In this document: piece after piece, positions 1-10,721 of the stretch
How positions within the stretch are numbered: the first letter of the stretch is position 1
Layout: each line of letters starts with the position of its first letter
Assembly: GCA_015179125.1 (NCBI GenBank)
Contig: WHVA01000062.1
Coordinates: forward strand, 248,001-312,000
Direction of reading: 5' to 3'
Length of the DNA: 64,000 bases
Source of the DNA: Gautieria morchelliformis
Taxonomy: Eukaryota; Basidiomycota; Agaricomycetes; Gomphales; Gomphaceae
Notes under the pieces: generated by a model
What the model saw: only the letters and a program-made list of their open reading frames with translations
Database searches by the model: none
Told to the model about the DNA's origin: nothing
Position numbers and translations under genes: made by a program

Positions 1-1668
1 CGGTCGTCGTCACAAAAAGGCGTTTATTCTCATCATGACTAGTATATGGCTTGGCAACTTTGGTCGGTTTTAATTCTGCGAAGCTTATGAGACCCTCACT
101 GACTAGCGAAACATGCTACAGCCGCCTATTTCAATGAAACTACTGCCACGACCGCTATGCATGTTATTGGCACCCAGTTCAACGACCTTGCGAACCAAAA
201 TTGGATCGCAACCGCCTATCTGATCGGTTTCACTGTCACCCAGACATTGCTGGGACGCTTCAGCGACATCTTCGGTCGCGCTGCTGTTTTCAACGGGACC
301 ATGGTCATTTTCGCAGCAGGAACTCTCTGGTGTGGCCTCGCACAATCTATGAACTCCCTCATTGGGGGTAGACTTCTCCAGGGATCGGCGCGGCAGGACG
401 TCAAACCGTCGGCGTCATCATCATCATCGACCTCACCACACCGGAGACCCGTGGGGTCTGGCTTGGCTTCTTCAATCTGTCCTTGTCATTGGGTATGGCT
501 GCTGGCCCAGTGTTGGGTGCCGTCCTTTCCGTCGATACCAGCTGGCGTTGGCTGTTCTGGATTACCCTTATGATAGTTGGCATCACCTTTCTCATTGGCA
601 TGTCCTCCATGCGTTATCCTGTTCCCCATAGGACTCAGAGCAAAGGCATCATTGCACAACTGAAAGAGGTTGACTACGTCGGCTCCGCTCTCGCGGTCGC
701 CATTGCCGCTCTCATCTGCATCGCGATCGAGATGGGCAACAAAGAATTTCCGTGGAACGTCAGTCACGCTTTACTGTTTCTCCTTCCAGACAATTGACTT
801 TCATATATAGTCAGCACCCATAATCGTATTATTCGTTGTGGGCGGCGCTCTCATCCCAGTCTTCGTATTTTATGAGCTCAAGGTCGCCAAAACCCTGTGG
901 TGGACATGCACCTCTTCACCATACCCAACATCCCCATCGCTTGTCTCATCAATTTCCTCACTGGCGCCGCGTACTTCGGAGCTGTATTCTTCCTCCCCCG
1001 ATACTTTATCGACATTTTCGGGTCGAGTCTTGTCAACTCAGGTTTACAAATGCTGGGTATCACGCTCGCCGTCGGTATCTCATCCGTATTTGGGGCAAAC
1101 CTTATCTCCAAACTGGGTCAGGTCCGACTCATGGGTGCTGTTGGTGGTGCGCTGTATGCATTGGGCGGAGGTCTGATGTTCCTTGTCGGCCGCCACACCT
1201 CAGGCGCCACCGTCATTGGTTTCTCTGTTCTCATGGGGCTGGGGTCTGGTATACTATACCAACCGTCACTGATCGTGGGACCCATGTCCGTCAAACCGCA
1301 CCAAGTCGCGGGAATCAGTGGCTTCCTCTCCTTCCTCCGAACCCTCGGGGGAACATTCGCCACACCGCTCTTAACCGCCATCTACGAAACAAGCTTTACG
1401 GGAACATTACGCGGCAAGATCCCCGACAACCTGGTAAATCAGGGGCTGGGTCTCGCCGATGAGCATGCGGACTTCCCGCAGTATAACAATGCTATCTTGG
1501 ATGCTCTGGTCAAGGCATTCCACATTGGGAACGTCCCCGCCATCGTCTTCGGGGTGGCATATCTGGTCGCGGTAGTTATGCTCCGAAATATCGATTTTGT
1601 TCCGGCGTGGAGGAAGGCACAGATAGCTAGAAGGGAAGCGAGGAATGGGTCAGGGGAGAAGGTCTGAT
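1..1668 (+). pseudogene. MFS transporter (DHA-type), 5' truncated, two frameshifts
   Basis: Encodes a major facilitator superfamily proton-driven exporter of the fungal multidrug type, expected in the plasma membrane. The N-terminal part shows a helix 2-3 segment with the GRFSDIFGR loop (family consensus GxLaDrxGrk), then GRLLQG, then WRWLFWI typical of this family. The 5' end lies outside the window. A first intron probably lies between about 63 and 138, and a second at 759-810 (GT..AG, phase 0). Two -1 shifts are visible. At 382-384 the canonical QGIG motif lacks one base in a G run. Near 893, AKTP-VVDMHLF lacks one base in a C run. The C-terminal half is then open to the stop at 1668 with further hydrophobic helices. 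Either this is a decaying gene or the assembly has homopolymer errors. The family call is firm; the substrate is unknown. Confidence 0.8.
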
Positions 1669-1944
1669 ATGATCTACGCGTCCTCCCCTGCAGGGGAGAT
1701 CCAGGATATTCTATACCTTTAATTGTACCTCCAAGGGGTGTATGTAATATAATAAATAGACAATCCTGCTGGGTCTTATGTTTACCAAGTATACGGCTCG
1801 TGAGAAGAACACCCAGAGAGGGTACTTACCGTGACGTACTTATCACCAATTTTGTAGCGCCATGTACTGGTGTTGTGAGTCTGAGAGTTGACGACAAAAA
1901 CTTGGTCCTACATTCGAAAAGTTTAGGGATGGGATACCACTGAA

Positions 1945-2405
1945 ACGGTGTGGACATTGGCAGACGGGCATATCGTATCACGAGCTGGGTAATGACGCCG
2001 GTCGCGGTATTCTGGATGAGCCAGTCCCCATGTTCAAGCTATCCTCGAGGAGAAGGTATGCGGGCATGCGCCCATTTTTAGAATTGCGCCAGCACGGGGG
2101 TCGGGGCGGGGTATTTTGAGGAGCTGTGAGGATTCGGCCGTGGCATGGGTACGCCATGTCTCTAATACGTGGTCTCTTGGAATGACATAGTCTCCCTCTG
2201 TGAGGTTCGAAGGGGCGCGGGATTCGACGACTTGGAATACGCCGTCGTAGCCTATAATGCGCTCACCCGAGAAGGTGTTCTTCGGTTTCACTGGGTAACG
2301 GCCGATGATGACGAGGTTGTCGATAGGGTTGATTGGGAACGCTAAGGTTTTAAGTCTGACTTGACCCTCCTGGAGGGGGGCGACAGCTGTTGAGCTTTGG
2401 AAGCG
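1945..2405 (-). pseudogene. Mitochondrial 2-enoyl thioester reductase (ETR1/MECR) fragment
   Basis: Reading the minus strand from about 2400, three frames together give a fragment of the NADPH-dependent trans-2-enoyl-thioester reductase of mitochondrial fatty acid synthesis (MDR superfamily). The first frame gives FPINPIDNLVIIGRYPVKP, then GYDGVFQVVE, GDYVIP, a TWRTHA motif and the start of a conserved MGACP. The second frame gives PAYLLLEDSL. The third gives DWLIQNTATGVITQ, the start of the nucleotide-binding half. At least two frame changes (near 2060 and 2040), loss of the N-terminal residues and loss of the Rossmann half show a pseudogene. The motif order matches the family exactly, so the identity is fairly secure. 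It lies tail to tail with the MFS gene and has no intact neighbour partner. Confidence 0.72.
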
Positions 2406-2410
2406 CAGGC

Positions 2411-3158
2411 TAGCTCAGGGAGTGATCTGGTGAATTAGAAACTGTGAGGACGGTGTGCATGGTGCATGATGTTGTGGGCACGATAGTTCGTAAGTTGGTG
2501 ATGTTCCCGTCAGCTGGATACGCCCAGGCCCTGGGCCCCGGACTTCGCTCCCAGTGACCCCGGTATGTTTACGGGAGGCCTGCCGCAATTGCCGCCGCAG
2601 ACCAACACTAGCTGCTCCGGCATTCGGCAACCAGCACATCTGTCACGCATGCGGCAGCAGACGCCGTGAAACATGCAGTTGTGTTCAATTCAGACGCCAT
2701 TCCCATGCCTCCACATCACCTGAACCGTCGCCTCGCGTCACATACGGTGCCCGCCCTACGCCTGTGCATACTGCACCTGCATCATAGGCCGGCAAATGCG
2801 AGAACAACCCTTTACCTCTGAGAAGACCCAGTTGAATAGACCCCGAAAGTCCGCTGCAAGGTTTTCTCATGACGAACGCAGCAAGAACAACACTGTATCC
2901 TCGATTTTCAGCTATGCAGAATACAACAAACTGGGACGAAACGGCAACGATAAGGGAATGAAACCATGCGCCAATTTGATGCCTGCATGTTGTGTTTGTA
3001 GCGAGCACGAGAGCCTCTTCATGTGCCTCACGCCATCTCTTTTGCAAACAATGCGTGTACTCTGACCTTCGTACGTATTACGTATTATCTCACTTTCATT
3101 AAGTGCGGGATTGACTTCTCTAACTCAAGTGGCACAGAAGAATGATATACGGCGATAG
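2411..3158 (+). other. Intergenic stretch with a GATA-like zinc-finger motif
   Basis: No complete gene was found. At about 2579-2665 the plus strand encodes a C-x2-C-x16-C-x2-C pattern (CRNC..., then CHACGSRRR) that resembles a GATA-type finger, whose family usually has a spacing of 17-18 and a CNACG second half. It sits in a 77-codon ORF without recognisable flanks, so it may be an exon of a broken transcription factor or chance. The rest of the interval shows nothing I can support. Confidence 0.3.
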
Positions 3159-3430
3159 AAGGAACGTTTCGAAGCTTTACATCAGGAGGAGGAGGAAAAG
3201 GAACGTGTTAAGGAGGCTGTTCGCCAGAGGGTGTTGCACGATTTCGAGAGGGGTCAACTAGGATTGGACATTGGGCGTCATCTCAATAAGCACGCAAAAG
3301 ATAGCGGCATAGATGCCAATGAACGTGAGTCCGTTCGCCTTGTCACTCTGTACTCACGTCTCACGTCTAAGAGTTCTATGGAAAGACGGGTAAATTTCGA
3401 GCAACGGCATACTTTTCTGGACATATAGGC
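3159..3430 (+). pseudogene. Charged helical exon fragment, unknown protein
   Basis: An open stretch starting after an AG at 3157-3158 encodes a strongly charged segment (KERFEALHQEEEEKERVKE) followed by DFERGQLGLD and then a GTGAGT donor-like site near 3325. It reads like an internal exon rich in coiled-coil residues. I do not recognise the family, no start codon is evident, and neither flank continues it convincingly. It is likely a fragment of a host gene. Confidence 0.3.
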
Positions 3431-3440
3431 GACACCTTAC

Positions 3441-3948
3441 AGCAACGGCCGTGGCCCTCTCCGGACTCAAAATGAAAAATGCCAATCGCTAGCCAGATCA
3501 AAACGTGAAAACGTAAAGCAATTCCCATGACAATTGAGGGTCTCGCGCACGTAATCTTTTAAGACATCTCGACGACCCACCGCTGACCTGAATTATCCAC
3601 TATCATGTAGCCGGTGCCAGAGTCAGATTTGCGAACAACTCGGTGTGCATTATGAGCAGAGGATCTATCGAAAAAAGTATGGGTCGGTTCTACTCGGTTC
3701 GATTATAACTGACATCAACAAACCGCAGTCTCTCTCCGACGTTACAGACAAGTATTTACATCCCGGTGAATAATTTAACGACACTGGTCGCGCCTATCCG
3801 AGCCAAGCATTTACAGTAAGCAAGCTGGGATCACTGCAGAGTACTTATTATGACGCGCGCGGGTGGCGATCTGCCCATACGGTTTGTAAGCATCGAAGAA
3901 CATGATTGGTGCTGACTCACCCTGCTTCCCGCTCCCTCACCCTCCATT
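3441..3948. other. Intergenic region, nothing recognised
   Basis: No ORF, repeat or motif that I can support. It includes the downstream flank of the WD40 gene on the minus strand. Confidence 0.5.
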
Positions 3949-6156
3949 CTACGATGCCCCCATCCCCGCGACGTACACCCACTCCCCGGTCGGGTCGAAA
4001 CAGAGTCCGGTTATTTGTGGCGCACGAGGCGGGGATGGCTCGCTGGTCCAGACGATGCTGGGGGGCTGCGGGGCAGGCAGCTCTACTGGGACAGGGGGCC
4101 GCCACTCAGGCGTGCCGTTCCGCGTGCCAACGGTCGATGCCTCCTCGTCCGCGCTCTGCATATGCACCTCTGCCGGCGCAGCTAGGCCTGCACCAAGCTC
4201 TGCGGCATTTTCCAGCGCTGCATCCGAGGACGGTGCTGCGTCGGCCACTGGCACTGGCGCGGCCTCGGCGTGGGGACAGGCTTCCGACGACAGGACCGCG
4301 CCGCGGGTGGCGCTGGCGGCGAGCAGCTCGCCGACATCGGGAAACGCGAACACCCGATGCGTCGACGGATCGAATGTGCGTGCGTCGATGACGTGGATGT
4401 TCGTGGTGTGCTGTAGTGCGAATAGAGTCAATACGTAGGGGCATGGGAGAGGAGATTGTAATGAATGAAAATAGCTCTGATGCATAGTGGAGCAGCAGGC
4501 TCCAACGTCTTCGCGTGCTTGCCCCAAGCCCTGGACAGGATCGAAGAGGACCCACCTCTACAAAGACACACAACTCCCGCCCCGCGTCCCCCGTGCTGAA
4601 CTGCAGATTGCGGATCCCATTATCCGGTCCACTCAACATCAAGTCCCTGGCATACTGCGTGCCCATGAGCGCATCTGGCTCGGGCTCGCTTACCACTGCC
4701 GGCACGGGGTGTCCGACGGAGGGGAACGTGGTCGGGACACGCGATGTGGAGCTGCTGTCCGCACTGCCGCCACTGTTGCCCTCGGACGGGAATGAGAGTG
4801 GGAGGTCGAGGGCGTCTAGCCGTGGGTGACCGGGAGGTGGCTGGCTGGGAGAGGCGCTCGGGTTGGCACTCGCCGCGGGTGGAACGCCCTCTCTCGCGTC
4901 GGCCGCCGGCTCACCCATCTCAGAACTCGCGCCGTCCGAAACCCACGCGTTCGTGCCCGCCGGTACGGCTCGCATTCGCGTTCGCGCCCCATACTGCTGG
5001 ACGCTTGGGGGGCGCAATCCCGTCCAGAAGACCCAGACCGGCACGCTGCTGCGCACATCCCATACCGCGAGGGCACCTTCCTGTGCGGCAACGGCGAATT
5101 TGAGGCCGTCTGACGTCCAGGCTGTGGCGAAGCAGGCGCGCGCGGGCATGCAGCAGTGGGTGGTGGGATACGTGTGGATGGTCGGGCGATATGTGTGTGG
5201 CCGGAGGGAGACATAAGAAGGGGGGTCGTCACAAGGCACAAGGGGGCCCGGATCTTGGTATGGCGGCATAGGGAATGTGTACGTCGCGAGAGGTTCGCAG
5301 GCGATGAACGCGCCGGGGATAATGCGGAAGAGGTATGCGCGAGGGGTGTCGCCTACGCAGAGGAGGGTGCGGCCATCCGGGGAGATGGAAGCTGGAAGAC
5401 CAATTAGGAGGTGAATCGCGGGCACGTGGGGGAAGAGGCTCACCGTGGTTCACGCAAGTGTCGAGACGCAAGACACCACATTCACGGAGACGTTGGTGAT
5501 CCGACGGAGGGGTGCGGAGATCGATATCGAAGAAATGGACGGCCTTGTCATTCCCGCAGACGACGAGACGCAGGTCCGAGGGGGTGGGGTCTGCTGCCGC
5601 GTGATCAGCGGGGCTGCTGCTTGCAGATGTTTTTCGGCGCGGTGCACGGGTGTCGTCTGTGAGCTCAGCCGGGGAGAAGAACATGTAGTTGACGACATCG
5701 TGCTGGGGGCGCAAACGCTTGAGGTGGAACCAGAGGGGCTTGGGGCGGGTGTGCGGCGAGGCCGTGGCGGGGTGTTGGAGGGAATAGAGAGAGAGATGGA
5801 GCTGGGAGTCGATGCTACCGACTGCGAGGAGGAGGAAGTCGGGGTCGGACGGGACGAGGGCTGTGGCGAAGCAGGTCGGGAAGAAGTCGAGGTTGACTAG
5901 GGTGTGTGGACGCTGGGGGGAGGGTCAGAGGGCGTTCTGGTAAGTGGCTGGGACTTACAGTAGCTGGACTGAGGAGATTGCGCTCGAGGATGGCGTAGCC
6001 AGAGACATAGTAGACGATCCCGCGCCGCTGTGGGCAGCTCAAGAGGTGGCGCAGTTGGCTGGCGACACGTTAGCAGAATAATCTGCGAATAGAGACAACA
6101 TACATGTGAGTGACCGTCGGTTTTGCTTTCGCTCCAGCCGTGATTACCAGAGGCAT
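3949..6156 (-). CDS. WD40-repeat protein with DUF2415-type C-terminal segment
   Basis: Five exons splice into 640 codons including the stop, with every junction in frame: 6156-6104, 6058-5959, 5912-5444, 5391-4556 and 4410-3949. All four introns are GT..AG and 45-145 bp long. The start at 6156 opens with MPLVITAGAKAKPTVTH. Beta-propeller-like blades are visible: VVCGNDKAVHFFDIDL, SISPDGRTLLCVGD, WTSDGLKFAVAAQEGALAVW and, after a Pro/Ser-rich linker, NGIRNLQFS. The segment ELCVFVEHTTNIHVIDARTF resembles the short DUF2415 signature of fungal WD40 proteins of unknown role. The final blade is ITGLCFDPTGEWVYVAG. This is the best-preserved host gene in the window. A palindromic minisatellite lies 140-510 bp upstream of the start codon. 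Function is unknown; a scaffold role is only inferred from the fold. Confidence 0.82.
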
Positions 6157-6201
6157 CCTGAGAGTGGGGGCAGGCAACTGACGCCGGTTGTATTTAGACC
6201 G

Positions 6202-6215
6202 TACAGCCGGCTGTA
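6202..6215. promoter_or_regulatory. 14-bp perfect palindrome upstream of WD40 gene
   Basis: TACAGCCGGCTGTA is a perfect palindrome 46 bp upstream of the start codon at 6156. It could bind a dimeric regulator, but nothing beyond the symmetry supports this. Confidence 0.3.
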
Positions 6216-6299
6216 AATACGCGCTTACACCAAACGCGCATTTGCCTACGGTTCACATGCCCCGTCTCCCCACTCCAGGCAGGGACACTACCGGGGTCT

Positions 6300-6660
6300 C
6301 GCAGTACGGTGCACAGGCGCCGTAATCCCACTCCATGAACGGTGCACACGCACCGCAGTCGGCCCCCATGTACGGTGCACATGCACCATCCTCCGCCTCG
6401 CAGTACGGTGCATACGGTGCATACGTACCGAGGCCGGCCCGCACACGTGGGGTGCACGCGCACCGTTCCCCGTCACCACATACGGTGCACACGTACCGTA
6501 TGCCGGTCCCCACATGTACGGTGCATGCGCACCGTCCCCCGCCTCCAGATACCACATGCAGATACCACATGCAGATACCACATGCATCGTCCACCGCCTC
6601 CACGTACGGTGCACATGCGCCGTCCCCGCCTGCACATACGGTGCACACGCGCCGAAGCCC
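6300..6660. repeat. Palindromic minisatellite, about 9 units of 29-44 bp (one longer)
   Basis: About nine imperfect units share the core ACGGTGC-N4-GCACCGT or degenerate forms of it, separated by C-rich spacers such as CCCCCGCCTCC. One unit carries a nested triple repeat of the 14-mer AGATACCACATGC(A) at 6546-6588. Each core can form a short hairpin and the array is very CpG rich. Long ORFs across it on both strands (for example 6253-6759, -) are by-products of the repeat: they give repetitive HAPY/VHR-rich peptides in all frames. It sits in the 5' flank of the WD40 gene. Confidence 0.75.
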
Positions 6661-6954
6661 TTCCACCAGCCCATGTCGTGCACGGTTCCTCTTGGTCTGA
6701 GAGAGTACGGAAAGGTGGGCGCTTTGCATGTTTTCTTGTAGTATGATGAGTTCGAACAAGCCACGGATCCCGGCGCCATCCTGCTGAGGGAGTTAAAAAG
6801 GGGCAGCTAACGGGCGTGAAAACATTACCGAGTGGAAGCAACCTAAGGCGGGCATGCTGGTGCTCATCGGTTTGCACCGTGGGGGTAGTTTGGCCGTTGT
6901 CCCTGCGGAAAGACCAGAACTAGACAGTGATTTGAAATATTCATGAAGATTCAT

Positions 6955-8000
6955 TAAATGGTGAGTCCGGTGTAGGTTCGGCGCAAGCCTTGAAGCTCCG
7001 ACTTCATCTCCAGAGGAGAGGCTTGTACCAAGATGCCGCGCTAGGGGGACCGTCTCTTCACGGTGCTGCGTCGGCCACAACACCTCTCGAGTCAAGGTTT
7101 CTTTAGATTATCGTAACAGAGATGTATTCTGACAACTTGTCCTGTGTGAGTAGCTAAGAATCAATTTAATTATGTCGTGATGTATGTGCCTTCTGGGACG
7201 AGTGACAAATGGCTTGTGAGGCACGTAGTTGAACCAGTCACTCAAGAATAATTTTCAGAAAATTATAACAATGACCTGTATTATGTTTTAAAGTGATCCC
7301 ATAAATTACTTTGCTGCTCGACCGGTGGGCGCAGCACCAGGCACTTTTCCAGACGACGGTGTCGACAGTTCGTTACGTCACGTGACTTTAAGCACGCTCG
7401 CGTTTTAAATGGACATCGACATATGCTGGGGAGATATCCTGCTGTTATCATGCAAAGATGCTCTAGAGGACAGGCTTGGCATCTCTCTCTCATCAGTCAT
7501 CTGCGAGTCTCATATTCTGAGCTATTATTGTTTCTCTTCTCTTCTCCTTGCCCGAAGGTTTGAAACCGTGCCTGTCAATTTATTCGTACCACTACTATCA
7601 TAGCGATCGAGCTGTCCCATTTGCTGCTAAATATTTTTAGGATATCTGGCCTACATTCCCAATTATAGATGTCCTTAAAATCAACGAGCGGCCGTCTGTA
7701 ACACGTTGACAAGTGAGATAGTGCAATTGTGCCCACCCCCACTATTCCCAACGGGATACAAGACAGCTGTTCAGTGATCAAGCAATTCTAAATAGCTAGG
7801 GAGCTCAAGAGACATATGGTCTAGTAGATTGTTATAATGAGTGAAGCCGTAGAGAGTGTGTGGCTGGTGGTAGAGGTGGCGGGAGACGGCCCCCCTAGCG
7901 CGGCATCTTGTTACAAGCCCCTTCTCCGGAAGGTGCTCGCGGAGCGTGAACTTTGAGTCGGAGATGGGGCTTGTGCCGAACCTAAGTCCGGTGGTTTTAG
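6955..8000. repeat. Diverged inverted repeat pair (6960-7070 / 7885-8000)
   Basis: The segment near 6960-7070 (TAGGTTCGGC, AAGATGCCGCGCTAGGGGG, CCGTCTC) recurs in reverse complement at 7885-8000 with clear but diverged similarity. The two arms flank about 800 bp in which I see no gene. They could be the ends of an old foldback or TIR element, or two copies of another repeat. No TSD was found. Confidence 0.45.
7081..7880. other. Gene-free stretch between inverted arms
   Basis: Only short ORFs without recognisable motifs. AT-rich in part. Nothing supportable. Confidence 0.4.
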
Positions 8001-8195
8001 TGTTGCCGTAGCTCGGCTACGGTTACAGACCGAACGAGCGGTAACCGGTTATCAGTCCGTTGCTTATAAACCAAACTGTTTATTTTAGCTTAGACCGGCT
8101 TTCAGCCGGTTATTAGCTATTAGCCGGTAGCGCTGTTCCAAAAATACTGGTAAGGTCAAATAAAAAGAGTTTAAGTACGGATGCCAAAACAAGCT
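8001..8195. other. Hairpin-rich flank left of copia-1
   Basis: Several short inverted repeats occur close together, including CGTAGC-TCG-GCTACG at about 8008 and CCGGCT-TTC-AGCCGG at about 8095, plus repeated CCGGTTAT blocks. No gene is seen. It may be the end of an older element into which copia-1 inserted. Confidence 0.3.
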
Positions 8196-8200
8196 GAATT

Positions 8201-8494
8201 TGTCGGGGTGCGATCGCCGGTAAGCTTGGGACGCAGCCCTGTATCACTAGGGATCGAAGGTATGCTCGGAGTCTGTCAGACTCCGAGCATAGGTTATATA
8301 GCGGACAAGTAGTTAGCTGCACCTCAGTGAACCATATAGTCACTGAGGTGCGTATCACATCTATACAGTACATCATATTGTTGCTCATCTCTATGTAGGC
8401 TCGTACTACATAGGTACAGTACTAATGGTAACTCTCAGTGAACCGTATAGTCACTGAGGCTTGTACTACATAGCTACTGCGCCCAATACCAACA
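8201..8494 (+). repeat. copia-1 5' LTR
   Basis: The 294-bp LTR holds a 31-nt hairpin with 15-bp perfect arms (TATGCTCGGAGTCTG and its complement) near 8260-8292. It also holds two copies of a CTCAGTGA..TCACTGAG hairpin module followed by GTACTACATAG. It differs from the 3' LTR at 7 positions, all transitions, no indels; six lie at CpG-derived dinucleotides. Confidence 0.93.
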
Positions 8495-8498
8495 GGTT

Positions 8499-10721
8499 AT
8501 GGGCCCCGCAGAGCCCGTTATGTCTTCCACAAACACCAAGTCCTTTGTCGTCCCTAAACTTGCCCGAGATGGCACAAACTGGGTCACCTGGAAGAGTCAG
8601 ACACTAGCTACGCTAGCGTCGACTCGTGGTGCCAAGCGACATCTGGAGGGGACCACTCGAGTCCCACCTCCCATCCCCACTTACCCCGATGGTCACATGC
8701 TAACGGACAAAGAAGGGGATGATCGGGAGAAGCGGTGGGACGATTACAACCAACGCGAGGCAATGATCATGGCGCAGATCTTCACAACGGTCCCAGATAG
8801 CGTACTCATCGAAGTGCGGAACCTGACGACAGCAAAGGAAGTTTGGGAAGCGGTATGTGCGAAGCACGAGACTAAAGCACTCACAGTGAAGGTCGACATG
8901 CGACGCCGAATGTACGAGATGAAGTGTGAGGACGAGTCGAACGTCTGCACGCACTTGGAAAGCCTCATGAGAATGCAGGAACAACTTTCTGGAATGAATG
9001 CCGCACTCACCGACAATGATTTAGTCACAGTCATCCTCGGTTCACTCCCTAAGTCGTACCGTTCACTCATCAACGCCATTACCATGTCTGCTGCACATGC
9101 TAAGGCAACGCTAGAGCCGGATCAGGTAGTCAACACGCTCATCGACGAGTTCGAACGACTCACCATTGAGGAGCGCCAGCTCAAAGTGAGCGAGAACGCT
9201 CTCGCCGCAGTAAAAGGCCGCGGGAAGTCCCAGCCACGCGGAGGCACCTCCAGCACCACGAAGACCGACATAGAGTGCTGGAAATGCGGCAAGAAGGGCC
9301 ACATGAAAGCAGACTGTCGCTCTAAAGCCAAGAAAAAGGACAAGAAGGATGAAGATAAAAAGGGGGGCGGATCAGTGAACGCAGTAACGGAGAGCGAGGA
9401 ATTTGCGTTCACCACGACGTTCACTGGGACCACACTTGCGCTGGGAACGAGTACATCGATGGGACGCGAAGTTGACGTCTATGACTCGGGCGCATCAGGT
9501 CATATGTTGCCGAGCAGACACCGATTCCTCACCTTCAAGGGGATTGCACCGCGCACAATTAATGCCGCGGACAAGACCGTCTTCCAAGCTATGGGAATTG
9601 GGAATATGCGAGTCAGCATACCCAACGGCAAAACGACGACGCACGTCACATTGAAGGATGTACTATACTGCCCCGATCTTGCCTTTACCCTAATCTCCTT
9701 AACATGCTGCGATGCGGCCGGCTACTCGGTCCTCCTGAAGGACCAGAAGTGCTTGATTCGGGACGCTCGAGGAACGCTGCTCGGGCAGGTTCCGCTCTCG
9801 AATGGGCTCTACAAGGTAGAGCACACGTCGACGGCGGCGACAGCAAATGCAGTACGGAAACCACTCACCCTGGACGAACTGCACCGCCGGATGGGGCACA
9901 TCTCCCCACAAGCCGCGAAGAAGCTAGTCCATGACGGCACTGTAACCGGACTTGATGTCGATATGTCGAGTCAACCCGGGTTTTGCACTGCATGCGCGCA
10001 GGCGAAACCGACACGCAAGCCCGTCCCACAGAAGCGGGAGGGACCGCGTGCCACATCATTCGGTGAAAAAGTCCATTCGGACGTTTGGGGGCCCGCGAAC
10101 CCCCAAAGTTACGACAGCAAGGAATACTTCGTAAGTTTCACTGATGACTATAGCCGATGGACATACCTGGAGACCATAGCGAAGAAAAGCGACACTTTTG
10201 GTCGCTACCGGCAATACGAGGCCTGGGTGGAAACTCAGCACAACGCTAAGGTCAAAAGATTGCAAACTGACCGAGGGGGCGAGTACCTCTCCGACGAGTT
10301 CATGGCTCACCTGAAGTCGAAAGGAACTGTGAGAAGCCTTACCGTGCACGACACACCAGAAGAAAACGGCGTATCTGAATGTCTCAACCGTACGCTGCTC
10401 GAGCATGCACGGGCAATGCATCTCACGGCAGCCCTACCGAAGTTCCTGTGGACAGAATCCATCCAACATGCGGTCTGGCTGAAAAACAGGACCTCGATGC
10501 ACGCGCTCGATGGCAAGACACCGTACGAGATCGTGCACGGCGCGAGACCTGACCTCAGCGACCTCCCGGTATGGGGAACCAGGGTGTACATCCTGAAAGA
10601 AGACCGGGGAAAATTAGAGCCTAAGGCGGATGAGGCAGATGGGTGGGCTACAGTGACGAGAGTAAAGGGCATAGGGTCTATTGGCCTGGGAAATGCCGTG
10701 TCACAGTGGAACGCAATGTAA
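8499..10721 (+). pseudogene. copia-1 gag-protease-integrase ORF (frameshifted at 3' end)
   Basis: This 740-codon ORF opens four bases after the LTR. The N-terminal gag region (FVVPKLARDGTNWVTWK) is followed by a CCHC zinc knuckle CWKCGKKGHMKADC. Then come the aspartic protease motif YDSGASGHM, the GAG-pre-integrase block LDELHRRMGHIS, and an integrase catalytic core with SDVWGP, TDDYSRW, DRGGEY and ENGVSE. Near 10640 the frame is lost in a GGGTGGG run: the conserved downstream sequence GYSDESKGHRVYW continues in another frame. The last roughly 27 codons of this ORF are therefore out-of-frame tail. The ATG at 8499 is plausible because it directly follows the LTR and primer site; an internal ATG at 8520 is an alternative. 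Confidence 0.9.

Noticed and set aside
6253-6759. 168-codon minus-strand ORF with repeated CAPY peptides
   Set aside because: It is a by-product of the minisatellite, which is open in several frames on both strands; no start context, no domain.
7990-8130. Repeated CCGGTTAT blocks as a tRNA or snRNA gene
   Set aside because: No A/B box arrangement or cloverleaf could be drawn.
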